A DNA stretch of 64,000 nt from Candidatus Anammoximicrobium sp. Its GTDB lineage: Bacteria; Planctomycetota; Planctomycetia; Pirellulales; Pirellulaceae. Below the pieces are notes generated by a model. The model was not told where the DNA came from, ran no database searches, and was given only the letters and a program-made list of their open reading frames with translations. The position numbers were made by a program, and so were the translations under genes. The DNA lies in the NCBI GenBank assembly GCA_012515235.1, contig JAAYYU010000113.1, forward strand, positions 86,495 through 150,494, written 5' to 3'. Positions 53,036 to 63,000 of the stretch are shown here, piece by piece (position 1 is the stretch's first letter; each line of letters starts with the position of its first letter).

Positions 53036-56000
53036 CTACGCTTGGGGGGCGCCGTAAGGGGGACTGGTATCCGTCCCACAAACGTCCGGATCCGCGAGCT
53101 TCACCGTCGGCAACTCGGGCGGGGGCGGGGTGTCTGCTCGGAGCGTGTTCTCCGGCGCGGCATCCCATCTCTGGACCCACGCCTCCCAGGTCAGGCGGGA
53201 GCGGCTGAAGAAGATCTCGTCCAGCGTCGCCGGCGGCACCTCGGTCACGTGGTACGGAGTGGGCATCCAGGGAGCATTGGCCGCCGTGTCGCGGAAGCGG
53301 TACAGTTCCGCCGCGGCGTGCCGCCCGTCGCGCCACACCAAGAGCCCCTCCACGGTGACATCGTACCAGTTCACGTTCGGCCCGAATCGGGCGGCGACTT
53401 GCTCCCAAACCAGATCGACGCCGGCCAGATGGTACAAACCGCGAACGGCCTGCAGAAACGCCTCACGCTGTTCGGCACAGACGGCGTCCAGCCAACCGCG
53501 CTGGGCCAGCGATGCGATGATCCAGCCGGCCCGTTCCTGAAAGGCCAATTGCAGCGTCCCCGGCCCCACGCTCGGACACCCGATCTCCACCAGGATTTGA
53601 TTTGTGGCCAGGCGAATTTGGGCCAAGGCCAACGGCGTTTCACACCATTCCCGGCCTTCCGCCAACAACGCCAGCAGTTCCCGCTCTACGAAAAACCGCA
53701 CCGCCTCTTCGACGTTTCGCAGACGTTCCAGCGGCTTGTGAACCAAGTGCCCCTTTCGCGTCCGCTGCACGCAGCGGCCAGCGTGGCGGAGCCGGCCGAA
53801 CAGTTTCGGAAGCGTTCCCGAGTGGATCCCCGGACGCAGCAGCCGCAACAGGGTCTCGCCCTGCCGGCCGATCGGGACCGGCTTCAGATGCCGTTGCCGG
53901 TTGGAAGCGTACAAGCGCCAATTCTCTTTCAGCTCCCACACCAAGAAGCCGAAGACTCCGGGGATCAGCCAAATCGTGGACCAAACCAGGGTATTGGCCC
54001 GCGCAACGCCCAGGTACGGACTCAACTGGGCCACGATCATCGGCCCCGCCGGGATCAGCAGCTTGTGAGACACCGTGACGACGGGAAAGTGCTTGATCGG
54101 GTTGATCTGCGGCTCCAGCAGCAGCGTGAATACAAACGCAGTCACGTAGGACACGAAAAACCAGATGCCGCCGCCGATCAGTTTGACCAAGACCGACAAC
54201 CGGTTGTCGCCGGACCGGAACCGTAACCACTCGTCCACCGTATACAACACCCGCTCCAGTCCGTTCAGCAGGTAATGGAACGAGTCCATGACCCAGTGAA
54301 AGGCCGCCGCAAAGACGCGGATCTGCAACTCGCGCCAGCCGCGCATCAATTGCTCGGTGATCAGCTGATCCAGATAGCGGCCCAGCGGCGAGTTGAGCGC
54401 CAAATTGACCGACAGGAACGTGATCGTCCATGTGCTCCAGGTGAGCCAGCCGAAGAGCAAACGAAACGGCAGGACCAGGCAAATCGTGAACATCAACGGC
54501 TTGACCGCATAGCCGATCAGCACCGCGTAGAAGACGCTGTCGAAAAACCGCCGCACCCAAGGCAACTGCCACAGCGAGACCGGCAGATCGTAAAGTCCCC
54601 GGCGGGCCATCTGGCCCAGCTTGCGGAGCAGGGACAGGCACCCGCGGCGAAATCCCTCGCGATCGATCAGCAACAGCAGGAAGGTGCCCAGCACGAGCAC
54701 GGGTACGAGCGACAACAAGTTAGGGGCCGGAGCAGCCACCTCCGCCGGCGACAGTTCGGCCGCGACCTGTTCCAGCGTCTGGATTCCCGGACTGCCGTGC
54801 GGGTCGTAGAACATGTGCGCGACATGCCGCCCAAACTCCACCAACAGGAAGGCCCCGCCATACGGCAAAGCCAGATACCGCGTGAGCAGACGCCCGAACC
54901 CCGTGCCGAAGGCGATCGCACTCAACTGATGGGACCAGCGCAGATAAACGGGGCCTCGGTAGTGGACGCCCGACAAAACGGCGGCCAGGCGGCGGTCGAT
55001 GCGCAGCAACAAATCGCCGCTCACCAACTCCCAGGGGCTCGTCAAATCCGACAGCTTCAGGTTGTTCTGGGAGAATGCATCCCGCAGATGGCCCAAGCTC
55101 AGATAGCCTTGCCGCACGATCCGGTCCAGCAATTCTTCCACGATCTTGCGAAAGGCAACCCGTTCCGGCACGTTCTGCGGCCGCAAACCTTCGGCGGCTA
55201 ACGCCTCGGCAATCAACGGCCGGATGCGGCTCCGCAACCGCCGCTGCGCCTGGCCGACCGCAACCTCGATCAACAGCGACAGCCGCGCTCGCGTTTCACC
55301 GGTCAGTCGCGAGGCTGCGAGTTTGGCGGCGGCGCTCCGCAGATGCTTGACCGCCATCACCTCCGACAGCAACGGCAACGGCCGCCGGAGCGGTTCGCGC
55401 CCCAGGGAGCGGCACCAGCGCAGCACGTCAAATTTGAAGAACCCGCGTTCGTGCTCCAGGCAGACTTTCTGCAAGTCGTGCAGCACCCGCGATTCCGCCG
55501 TGCGGAAACCTTGATCGGCATGTGCCAGCAAGGGGCTCAACGCCTCCGCCCAGTCACGGGCCTCATCGTCGCGCAGATCGAGCGCCGCCTGCAACCGGCG
55601 GGCCAGCCGCTCCAACTCGGCCTGGGCCAAGCCGAGCGATTCCTGCGCGCGGTCGGGCAGGGCCAAGCGGACCACCTTTCGCCGCAGGATGGCCGCCTTG
55701 GCCACATTGCCCAGGCGGCTGGCCTTCTCGGCGCGGGCGATCAGCCGCCAGTAGGCCGGCGGTGAGGGACGCAGCGGATCCGTCTCCTCCACCGACTCCG
55801 GCACTCCCGAAAAATCCCAGAGTCCGGCCTCGCCACACTCCCGCGCGACACGTTCGTCGGCCCCAGGCAAACGCGTCGCTTCGTACAACGCCCGATGATC
55901 TACGTCGCGGCCAAGCAAGTCCGCAATCCGATCCGTCTCCAACAACGCGGGAAACGTCCAGGGCAACTGTTCGGGAACGAAATACAGCAGCTCTAAAAAC

Positions 56001-56527
56001 ACCGCCGCGAATTCTTCATAGGTCGCCGCGTCCGACCGGGGCGGCAACAGCATGTCGTCACGCTGCAGCACCGCCCGGATCTCGGCGTATTCCGTCGAGC
56101 CGATGTGGCGGAGCCGCGACAACACGTCGTCGTCCGTCAACCGCCCCTCGCCGGATCGCCGCTCCAGTTCCCGATGCACTCGGATGTGAAACAGAAGCCG
56201 CCAGTATTCGCGCAGGATTTCCCCCGCCGGCCGTTTCTCGAATTCTTCCTCATCCGGACGCTCGATCAGCAGGACCACCTCGGGCAACCGGCGCGAAGGC
56301 TCCAACTCCAACTCAAACCGGCTCACACAATCAAACAACCGGTCTTGCGGCAAGAGATAGGTCCTGCCGTGAGGAACATTGAATCCCAAGGTTCCGATTC
56401 GCCGGTCCAGCCGGATGACACGGCGCAGCAATCGCGAGGAAACCAGCAAAACTGCCGGGTCCACGCGCACCAGAGTCGCCTCAAGTTCCTCCAGCGTCAG
56501 ATATTGCGGCGAAGTCAACGCACTCAT
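53036..56527 (-). CDS. Large membrane protein of unknown family
   Basis: This 1163-residue protein has no signal peptide at the start. Residues 1-~560 are soluble, highly charged and helical (RLARRLQAALDLRDDEARDW, LRSRIRPLIAEALAAEG). Four or more membrane spans follow: SLVPVLVLGTFLLLLIDREG at ~618, SVFYAVLIGYAVKPLMFTIC and the adjoining region at ~660-700, GGGIWFFVSYVTAFVFTLLL at ~790, and TIWLIPGVFGFLVWELKENW at ~870. The C-terminal ~250 residues are soluble again (LAQIRLATNQILVEIGCP, GLYHLAGVDLVWEQVAARFG). No catalytic motif is recognised. It is convergent with the DUF1559 gene; the ATG at 56527 has no close competitor. The size and planctomycete context suggest an envelope function. Confidence 0.75.
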   Translation of the reverse strand: MSALTSPQYLTLEELEATLVRVDPAVLLVSSRLLRRVIRLDRRIGTLGFNVPHGRTYLLPQDRLFDCVSRFELELEPSRRLPEVVLLIERPDEEEFEKRPAGEILREYWRLLFHIRVHRELERRSGEGRLTDDDVLSRLRHIGSTEYAEIRAVLQRDDMLLPPRSDAATYEEFAAVFLELLYFVPEQLPWTFPALLETDRIADLLGRDVDHRALYEATRLPGADERVARECGEAGLWDFSGVPESVEETDPLRPSPPAYWRLIARAEKASRLGNVAKAAILRRKVVRLALPDRAQESLGLAQAELERLARRLQAALDLRDDEARDWAEALSPLLAHADQGFRTAESRVLHDLQKVCLEHERGFFKFDVLRWCRSLGREPLRRPLPLLSEVMAVKHLRSAAAKLAASRLTGETRARLSLLIEVAVGQAQRRLRSRIRPLIAEALAAEGLRPQNVPERVAFRKIVEELLDRIVRQGYLSLGHLRDAFSQNNLKLSDLTSPWELVSGDLLLRIDRRLAAVLSGVHYRGPVYLRWSHQLSAIAFGTGFGRLLTRYLALPYGGAFLLVEFGRHVAHMFYDPHGSPGIQTLEQVAAELSPAEVAAPAPNLLSLVPVLVLGTFLLLLIDREGFRRGCLSLLRKLGQMARRGLYDLPVSLWQLPWVRRFFDSVFYAVLIGYAVKPLMFTICLVLPFRLLFGWLTWSTWTITFLSVNLALNSPLGRYLDQLITEQLMRGWRELQIRVFAAAFHWVMDSFHYLLNGLERVLYTVDEWLRFRSGDNRLSVLVKLIGGGIWFFVSYVTAFVFTLLLEPQINPIKHFPVVTVSHKLLIPAGPMIVAQLSPYLGVARANTLVWSTIWLIPGVFGFLVWELKENWRLYASNRQRHLKPVPIGRQGETLLRLLRPGIHSGTLPKLFGRLRHAGRCVQRTRKGHLVHKPLERLRNVEEAVRFFVERELLALLAEGREWCETPLALAQIRLATNQILVEIGCPSVGPGTLQLAFQERAGWIIASLAQRGWLDAVCAEQREAFLQAVRGLYHLAGVDLVWEQVAARFGPNVNWYDVTVEGLLVWRDGRHAAAELYRFRDTAANAPWMPTPYHVTEVPPATLDEIFFSRSRLTWEAWVQRWDAAPENTLRADTPPPPELPTVKLADPDVCGTDTSPPYGAPQA

Positions 56528-56856
56528 TCTTTATCCTGTCCGCCACGGCAAATCCGGCTTGCGGTCGCCTCCCTTAACTCTAAGACGCGATCCAGGCTCG
56601 CTCGAAGCCGCTGCTCGTTCGATCCACTAATGGCCCTGCTGGCGGTGACGATCCTGTCGCTGACACCGAAGATTCCAGCCGCCGGTCCCACGGATTTTGC
56701 ACTATTATAGCGGCGGCAAGGATTCTGGGGCGGGGGTAGCGAAAGGTCGTTGAGCCGGCGCGTTGTGCTCCGCTATACTGTTGGCGGGGGCAGATCCCCG
56801 TCTGGACGCCTCTTGCACTGGCCGAGCCACCCAGATTCTCGAAAGGAGTGCCGCTC
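56528..56856. other. Divergent intergenic region
   Basis: This 329-base gap lies between the divergent membrane protein and winged-helix genes. A TATAAT occurs on the minus strand near 56703, but it has no good -35 partner. No gene is supported here. Confidence 0.45.
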
Positions 56857-57084
56857 ATGACTACGGACGTGCCGACAACCGTTTCCTGCCTGGAGCAGAT
56901 TGGGCAAACCGCCGGGCTCGTCTGGCGGACGCTGGACGAACAAGGCCCCCAATCCCTGGCCAAACTGACCAAGTCCGTCGAATCGCCCCGCGATCTGGTG
57001 ATGCAGGCGGTCGGCTGGCTGGCACGCGAAGACAAAGTCTGGATCGAAGACACGAAACGCGGAAGGACGATCGGCCTGCGGTGA
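56857..57084 (+). CDS. Small winged-helix (DUF2582-type) protein
   Basis: The 75-residue protein reads as a single winged helix: IGQTAGLVWRTLDEQGPQSL, AKLTKSVESPRDLVMQAVGW and LAREDKVWIEDTKRGRTIGL. It fits the DUF2582 family of short helix-turn-helix proteins. GAAAGGAG at 56841-56848 supports the ATG at 56857; a GTG at 56848 would add three residues and clash with the ribosome-binding site. It may bind DNA but its target is unknown. Confidence 0.85.
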   Translation: MTTDVPTTVSCLEQIGQTAGLVWRTLDEQGPQSLAKLTKSVESPRDLVMQAVGWLAREDKVWIEDTKRGRTIGLR

Positions 57085-57343
57085 CGCGACCCGACGGGGT
57101 TGGAACGGATTCCGCCCGGTTCAAACGCCTTCGCCCCCTGCCGCCAAGCAACCCGTTTTCCGCTACGCACCGTTCGAGAAATGACTGGCGCCTCGTCCAA
57201 GCAACCAGCGCACTCCGTGGGATAATCAGCAATCAACACTGGACAGTTGTTTCTCGAACGATACGAAGGCTTCTTCGGCTTCCCGTAGACAGGCTACCAC
57301 CTGTCGTTCACACGGCCCCACACCCCACGAGCGCGAGTACACC
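57085..57343. other. Intergenic region with inverted-repeat element
   Basis: The gap contains inverted-repeat element copy 3 (57168-57263) and nothing else recognised. Confidence 0.5.
57168..57263 (+). repeat. Inverted-repeat element, copy 3
   Basis: The 96-bp element begins CACCGTTCGAGAAATGACTG and ends TTGTTTCTCGAACGAT. Its interior CACTCCGTGGGATAATC and GCAATCAACACTGGAC match copies 1 and 4. It lies between the winged-helix and yceH genes, which have the same orientation. Confidence 0.8.
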
Positions 57344-58081
57344 ATGAACGAAACCCTTGCCCCTGTGCCGGAACAACCGCAACCCCGCTGGCGTCCCCTG
57401 AACTCGCGGCAGCGCCGCGTCCTCGGCGTGTTGATCGAAAAGGCCAAGACAACGCCGGACGCCTACCCCATGACGCTGAACGCCCTCGTGACGGGCTGTA
57501 ATCAAAAAAGCAACCGTTCGCCCCAGATGAACTTGAGTGCCGACGACGTCCAGCAGGTCGTCGATGAACTGCGCGAGCTGGGGGCGATTGTCGAAGTGCA
57601 AGGCAGCGGACGGGTTCCCAAGTATCGGCATCAAATGTACGAGTGGCTCGGCGTCGATAAGGTCGAGTTGGCGGTGATGGGCGAACTGCTGTTGCGCGGC
57701 GAGCAGACGGTGGGCGAGTTGCGATCGCGCGCGTCGCGGATGGAACCGATTCCCGGCCTGCCGGAGTTGAAACCCATCCTGCAGTCCCTGACGGCCAAGA
57801 ACCTTGTGCTCGCGCTCACGCCGGAAGGCCGCGGGCAGATGGTGAGCCACAACCTGTACAAGGACCGCGAGCTGCCAGAACTGAAAGCCCGGATGGCGAC
57901 CTACACGCCGCCGTCCGACGACGAAGCGGACGCCCGGCCCCGACCCAGTGGCCCGGCTCCGGCCGGAGCCTCCGTCCCGCAAGACCAGTTCGACGAACTC
58001 CGCCACGAAGTGGCCCAACTGCGGGAAGAAGTGGCCGCCCTCCGCGACGTCGTCGCCAAGGTCGAACAACTGATGCAGTAG
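57344..58081 (+). CDS. YceH family protein (DUF480)
   Basis: The 245-residue protein matches DUF480: PLNSRQRRVLGVLIEKAKTT, YPMTLNALVTGCNQKSNRSP, LSADDVQQVVDELRELGAIV and VELAVMGELLLRGEQTVGEL. The fold is a pair of winged helices. The end has a coiled-coil-like segment (RHEVAQLREEVAALRDVVAK), as in other members. The function is not established. The gene lies 80 bases after inverted-repeat copy 3 and has only a weak ribosome-binding site. Confidence 0.9.
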   Translation: MNETLAPVPEQPQPRWRPLNSRQRRVLGVLIEKAKTTPDAYPMTLNALVTGCNQKSNRSPQMNLSADDVQQVVDELRELGAIVEVQGSGRVPKYRHQMYEWLGVDKVELAVMGELLLRGEQTVGELRSRASRMEPIPGLPELKPILQSLTAKNLVLALTPEGRGQMVSHNLYKDRELPELKARMATYTPPSDDEADARPRPSGPAPAGASVPQDQFDELRHEVAQLREEVAALRDVVAKVEQLMQ

Positions 58082-58213
58082 TTCGCCGCAGACGGCTCGC
58101 GCGGCGAGCGGATTTGCGTCGCGTCCCCAAGCCGCGCGCCTCCGCTCGCCGGCCCTCCCAGGACGGGCCGCGTGAAGCCCTCGCAGACCCTCTTGAACGA
58201 TCGGATTGACCCG

Positions 58214-58711
58214 ATGCCAGAACGATACCGGGTCCGGCTGAACAAAGAACATCACGTTTTCTCCGCCGGCCATTTCATCACGTTCGGCGGCGACGTCTGC
58301 GAGCGGCTGCACGGCCACAACTACCGCGTGCAAGTCGAAGTCGACGGGCCGCTGGACAAAAACCACTACGTCATCGACTTCATCGCGCTCCGCGACGCCC
58401 TGAAAACCGTCACCGATGAACTGGACCACCGCATGATGCTGCCCACCCAGCACCGTGCGATTCGCGTCCAGGCCGACGAGCGCGAAGTGGCGGTGACCTT
58501 CGAGGATCGCCGCTGGGTGTTCCCCCGTTGCGACTGCGTGCTGCTGCCGCTGCCCAACACCACCGCCGAACTGCTGGCCCACTATATCGGCCGGCGCCTG
58601 CTGGAATCCCTGCAAACCCAAACGGGCTTCCAACCCGAACGGATTCAGGTGGCCGTCGACGAGGACAACGGGCAGTGGGGGATCTGGGAAAGGACAAAGG
58701 ACGAAGGATGA
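58214..58711 (+). CDS. queD: 6-Pyruvoyl-tetrahydropterin synthase / QueD family protein
   Basis: The 165-residue protein has the zinc-binding pattern of the PTPS/QueD family: FSAGHFITFGGDVCERLHGH (with the His residues) and NYRVQVEVDGPLD. HYVIDFIALRDALKTVTDEL and DEDNGQWGIW complete it. Such enzymes make 6-carboxy-tetrahydropterin for queuosine or act on pterins. No other queuosine gene is adjacent, so the symbol is provisional. The ATG at 58214 is preferred to 58172, which lies closer to the previous gene and lacks family residues. Confidence 0.85.
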   Translation: MPERYRVRLNKEHHVFSAGHFITFGGDVCERLHGHNYRVQVEVDGPLDKNHYVIDFIALRDALKTVTDELDHRMMLPTQHRAIRVQADEREVAVTFEDRRWVFPRCDCVLLPLPNTTAELLAHYIGRRLLESLQTQTGFQPERIQVAVDEDNGQWGIWERTKDEG

Positions 58712-58736
58712 ACGATAAAGGCTGAAGGGAGAAGGG

Positions 58737-59849
58737 ATGAGGGGAGAAGAGATGAGGGATCAACGATTGGGCTGGTGGATGACGTTTTTACGTAGGACAG
58801 GCGGCGTTGCGGTCGTTGCCGCGTTGGTGGTGCCTCTCGGCGCGGGCCCGGTTCCGGCCGCCGATTCCACCGCCCCGCAGACGTACCAGGCCCGCGACAC
58901 GCTGGCCGAACCGGCGGACCCGGTGCCCGACGCGGCGTCTTGCCTGCGCGAGTTGGCCTGGAAACCGGTTTCGTTTTCCGTCGCCTGCTGCCGCGAAGAC
59001 GGCGCGGCGTATGACTTCCTCGTTCAGTTTCCTTCGCCCATCGCCAGCGGCGATGCGGTGAACGACCGCGTCGCGATGGAGTGGTACCAGCCGCGCGACG
59101 GCCAAGGAACCGTCCGCACTGCGCCCGCCGTCCTGGTCGTCCATGAATCCGGCCGCTCGATGCCGGTCGGAAAACTGTTCGCCCGCGCCTTTCAAGCGGC
59201 CGGACTGCACAGCTTCCTGATCCACCTGCCCTACTACGGCAAACGCAACGCAGACCGCCGCGACCCAAAGGCGGATCAGCTGGTCACGCTGATCCGCCAG
59301 GCCATTGCCGACGCCCGCCGCGCCCGCGACGCCATCGCGGTCCTGCCGCACGTGGACAGCCGGAACATTGCCGTGCAAGGCACCAGCCTGGGCGGCTTCG
59401 TCGTCGCCACCTCCGCCAGCCTGGACCAGGCCTTCCAGTCGGTGTTCATCATGTTGGCCGGCGGCAACCTGTACGACATGTTCCAGCGCGGCCAGCGCGA
59501 AGTGGCTGAGGCCCGCCGCAAATTGGCAGAATCCGGAATCAGCGACGATCAACTCCAGCAGCTTCTCTGGCAAATCGAACCTACGCGGGTCGTTCACCGC
59601 CTGGATCCGCAACGCACGTGGCTCTTTTCGGCCGAGCAAGACCAGGTCGTGCCCATCGAAAACGCCCAAGCCCTGGCCCGGACCGCCGGCCTGCCCGACC
59701 GCCACCACGTCCGCGTGCCCGGCAACCACTATACCGTGATCGTCTACTTCCCCATCATCCTGCAACAAGTGACGGAGCAGATCCGAGGTCCACGCATGGA
59801 ACCCGATCGTGGGCGCCAGCCCCGCAGCCCCCACGCCGCGACGCCCTGA
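58737..59849 (+). CDS. Secreted alpha/beta hydrolase
   Basis: The 370-residue protein has a signal peptide (GVAVVAALVVPLGAGPVPAA). The alpha/beta-hydrolase fold has VLVVHESGRSMPVGKLFARA, the nucleophile elbow IAVQGTSLGGFV (Ser in GTSLGG), SAEQDQVVPIENAQ with the Asp, and VPGNHYTVIVYFP with the His. YYGKR lies between. Substrate unknown; an esterase or peptidase is possible. Start: ATG 58737 after GGAGAAGGG, with later ATGs at residues 6 and 15 possible. The C-terminal PDRGRQPRSPHAATP is unusual and Arg/Pro-rich. Confidence 0.82.
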   Translation: MRGEEMRDQRLGWWMTFLRRTGGVAVVAALVVPLGAGPVPAADSTAPQTYQARDTLAEPADPVPDAASCLRELAWKPVSFSVACCREDGAAYDFLVQFPSPIASGDAVNDRVAMEWYQPRDGQGTVRTAPAVLVVHESGRSMPVGKLFARAFQAAGLHSFLIHLPYYGKRNADRRDPKADQLVTLIRQAIADARRARDAIAVLPHVDSRNIAVQGTSLGGFVVATSASLDQAFQSVFIMLAGGNLYDMFQRGQREVAEARRKLAESGISDDQLQQLLWQIEPTRVVHRLDPQRTWLFSAEQDQVVPIENAQALARTAGLPDRHHVRVPGNHYTVIVYFPIILQQVTEQIRGPRMEPDRGRQPRSPHAATP

Positions 59850-59882
59850 GAACGCCTCTCCTTGGCCATCGATCCGCCCAAG

Positions 59883-59967
59883 GTTCGCGAAACGGGGACA
59901 GGCCCTTTTTGCCGGAACGGCCCGCAGGGGGCTTCGCCCAAAAAGGTCCTGTCCCCGTTTCGCGAAC
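59883..59967. repeat. Dispersed hairpin repeat, 85 bp
   Basis: Arms at 59883-59911 and 59939-59967 (29 bases each) are inverted copies with one mismatch and enclose a 27-base spacer. They begin GTTCGCGAAACGGGGACAGG. The element sits between the alpha/beta hydrolase gene and the LamG-GH gene. A related, degraded arm seems to lie at 35890. Confidence 0.85.
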
Positions 59968-60007
59968 TCCTTTTTTTGAAACGCCCTTTGCGAAAGGGAG
60001 ACCGGAC

Positions 60008-63000
60008 ATGCTTCGCTGCAGCCTCCTGCTGGCCGTTTTTTTGTGTTGGAGCGCCGCCCAGGCTCAGACGCCCGCCGAGGTCAAGGGCCTGATCTTCTAC
60101 CAGGACTTCGACCACGGTTCGACGACCCTGTGCGGTCCCGGCTGGGCCGTCACCCTGCCCGTGCAGGCAGACCGCTTTGTGTCCGGACGCTTTGGCCAGG
60201 GCTACCGGATGGAGCGAAGCCGCACCAATCATCTGTCGCCGAACCAAGCGTCGGTCGAAGGCGGTATCGAGGGCTTTGCCGCCGGCGCCGGGGTCCAATT
60301 GGCCAGCGTTGCCGTGCCGACAAGCTACGGCGAAAAGGCGCTGCGCGCCGCCGTCCCGCAACCCGGCCCGATGTGGAACCTGGAGCCGTTGACGCTTCAG
60401 GTAAAGGCCCCGCACCGACCCGGCAAGCTGTTCGTGTTGTCCGTCTACCTGCGCGCGGAACGGCCCGGCGCGAAGGTGCGGCTGACGCTGTGCGACGGCC
60501 TGGAACAGGGCGGCTGGCGGCAGAAGATCGAGGCCGACAACAAGGCGACTCTGGAGAAGGATGCCAAGGCGAAAATCTCGCCGCCGCGGGAAACCGTCAG
60601 CGAGCCGGGCGAGACGGTCCTGGACACCTCCTGGCAGCGGGTCATGGCGCTGCTGGAGGTCGATGCCCGGCGGCCGGAGCAGCAGTTGCAGGGCCGCTTG
60701 GAATTGGTCGAGGGCTCGCCGGTGGTCGTCTTTGCCGACGGGTTGCAGCTGGAGCAAACGGCCGTCTATCCGACGACCAATACCGCGCCCACCACCTGGC
60801 TTCCCGGCGGCACGTCGCGCGGCCACGGCTGGCTGGACGTGTTTGCCGCCGATACGGGCTTCACGGGCCAATCCGGGACCATCGCCTGCTGGGTGCGGCC
60901 GGTGCCGGATGAATGCGGCGGGACTCGGCCGGTGAATGCCGTCGTCGCCATCGGCACGGGCTGGTTCAATCCGATCTGGCAACTCGGCGGCGGCACATGG
61001 TACGCCGGCGACGGGCACGCGTCCGGGTTCCGGAAAGGCCGTTTGCCGGGTACTGCCGCGGAGCGGGGACTGGGCGAACCGGGAGACCATGACGGCTGGC
61101 ATCACTGGTCGCTGGCCTGGGACGACCGGAAAGCAGTGGGCTACCTGGATGGCAAACCGTTCGGCCGGTGCGAAGTCGAGTCGGGCCAACTCGCCCCCGG
61201 CACGGCGATCCGGCTTGGCGGCAGCTTCCTGGAGGGAACGCCGATGAACGGTGATCTCGATGAGGTGGCCGTCTACCGGCAGCGTCTGTCGGACAGCGAG
61301 TTGGCCGCGCTGGCGGGACGCGAGCGCCCGTTGGCTGCCGAGCTGCCGCGCGTCCTGGTGCGCCGGCCCGCCCGCATGGCCTTCCTCCGCTCCGAGCCGC
61401 AGGCGGAGATTGAGCTGGAGCCGGTGGCGTACGCCGCGCCGGAAGACAAAGCGAACGGCGGCGGTCTTCCCGCCGACCGGGCTCGCCGCCAGGAAAGGCC
61501 TGCCGCCCAAAACATGGAATTGGCGAGCCAGTCCTCGGCGCGTGCAAGCGTGCAGGCCGACATCCCGGCGGTCCAAGCCACGCTGAGCGGGCCGACGCCT
61601 GCCAGCCCGTCCGCACGGCTGAACCTGCGACCGTGGCTGGCGTCAGCAGGCAAGCATCCGATCCGGGTGCGCGTCGAGGCGGCGGCGGACCGGGCCACGA
61701 TCGACGATTTCATTGAGGTCTTTGAGGAGCCCGCGGGTCGAGAGTTCATCATTTATGCCTGGGGCGGCGGCGATGATCTCCATCAACGCGGCTTCAACTC
61801 GGCGGTCGCCGCCGGGCGCGGCGCACATCGCCAGTTGCTTGAACGCGGCCTGTGGGCCCAAGCCCGCATCGACGTCCGGGACGGCGTGCCGCATCCGTGG
61901 TCGCCCCAGACCCGCGCCGCGGCTCGGCCGATTGCCCAGTCGGTGGCCCGCGCCGCGATGGCCAATCCCAACGTGGTCGCCCTGCTGGTGAATTCCGAGG
62001 TCGGCGATCCGCCCTTTCCGGCGACGGATCAAACCTGGTTTTACGAATGGATGAAGCAGGAAACGGGCCTGGCGGAAATCCCCGCCGAAGTGGCCCGCCC
62101 GCCCCTGCACGTCGCATCGACTCAGGACAACGCGCCGCCCGCCGTGGTGCCGGAGACGCATCCGGCGTTCCGCTTTCTGCGCTGGTGGAAGGAGCGGGGG
62201 CAGGGCTACTGGCTGCTGAATGGACAATTGGCGCGATGGATGCGCGAGGCGGGTCTGACGGAGGTCAAGTACTATTCGGACCAGCCCGTCGCGCTGACCC
62301 AGTTCGAGCAAATGGACCTGGTCGACTTCTGGGGCTATCCGCGGGCGCCGGAGGGTCTGGTTGCCGAATTCGCGCACGCCGAAAACATCGCACGGCTGTT
62401 GGGCAAGCCCTTCCAAGCCATGCCCGGCACCGTGTACTGGGACGACGGCAACGGCCTGTGGGTGACCGACGACGATGGCAAACGCAAGGTGTTGTGCTTG
62501 AGCCCGGACTGCCTGCGTGAGAACCTCTGGCTGTCCGTCGCCTGCCCGTCCAGCAGCATCGGCCTGTACGGCTTGGGCGAACGCAAGACCGAGGTGTATG
62601 ACCGGGCCTGCGACGACGTGCTGACCGAAACGTACGGCCTGATCAGTCCGGTCGGGACGCTGGTGGGCGGGCTGCCCATGGAGCAACCGAAAGTGGCCCT
62701 GCTGGAGACGGACGGGCTGTACTTCATCCAGCCAGGCGCGGGCAACAACTGGGTGCGGCACTGGCTGGTGCGGACCGCCAGTCGCACCCTCGCCCGCGCC
62801 CGCTTGCCCTTTGATTTCCTTACCGACGACCACGTCGCGGCCGGCTGGCTGGACCGCTACCAGGCGGTCGTGGTGCCCGGAGCGTGGTGCCTGCCGCAGC
62901 AGACCCACGAAGCGCTGGTGGCCTATGCCAACCAGGGCGGCAAGGTGCTTGCCGACCAGGTGCTGCGAGCCGAGATTCCCGGCGTCCAGCGATTGGCGAT

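Noticed and set aside
56700..56712. Promoter -10 (TATAAT) upstream of the large membrane protein gene
   Set aside because: No suitable -35 sequence at the right distance; a single hexamer is weak evidence in this window.
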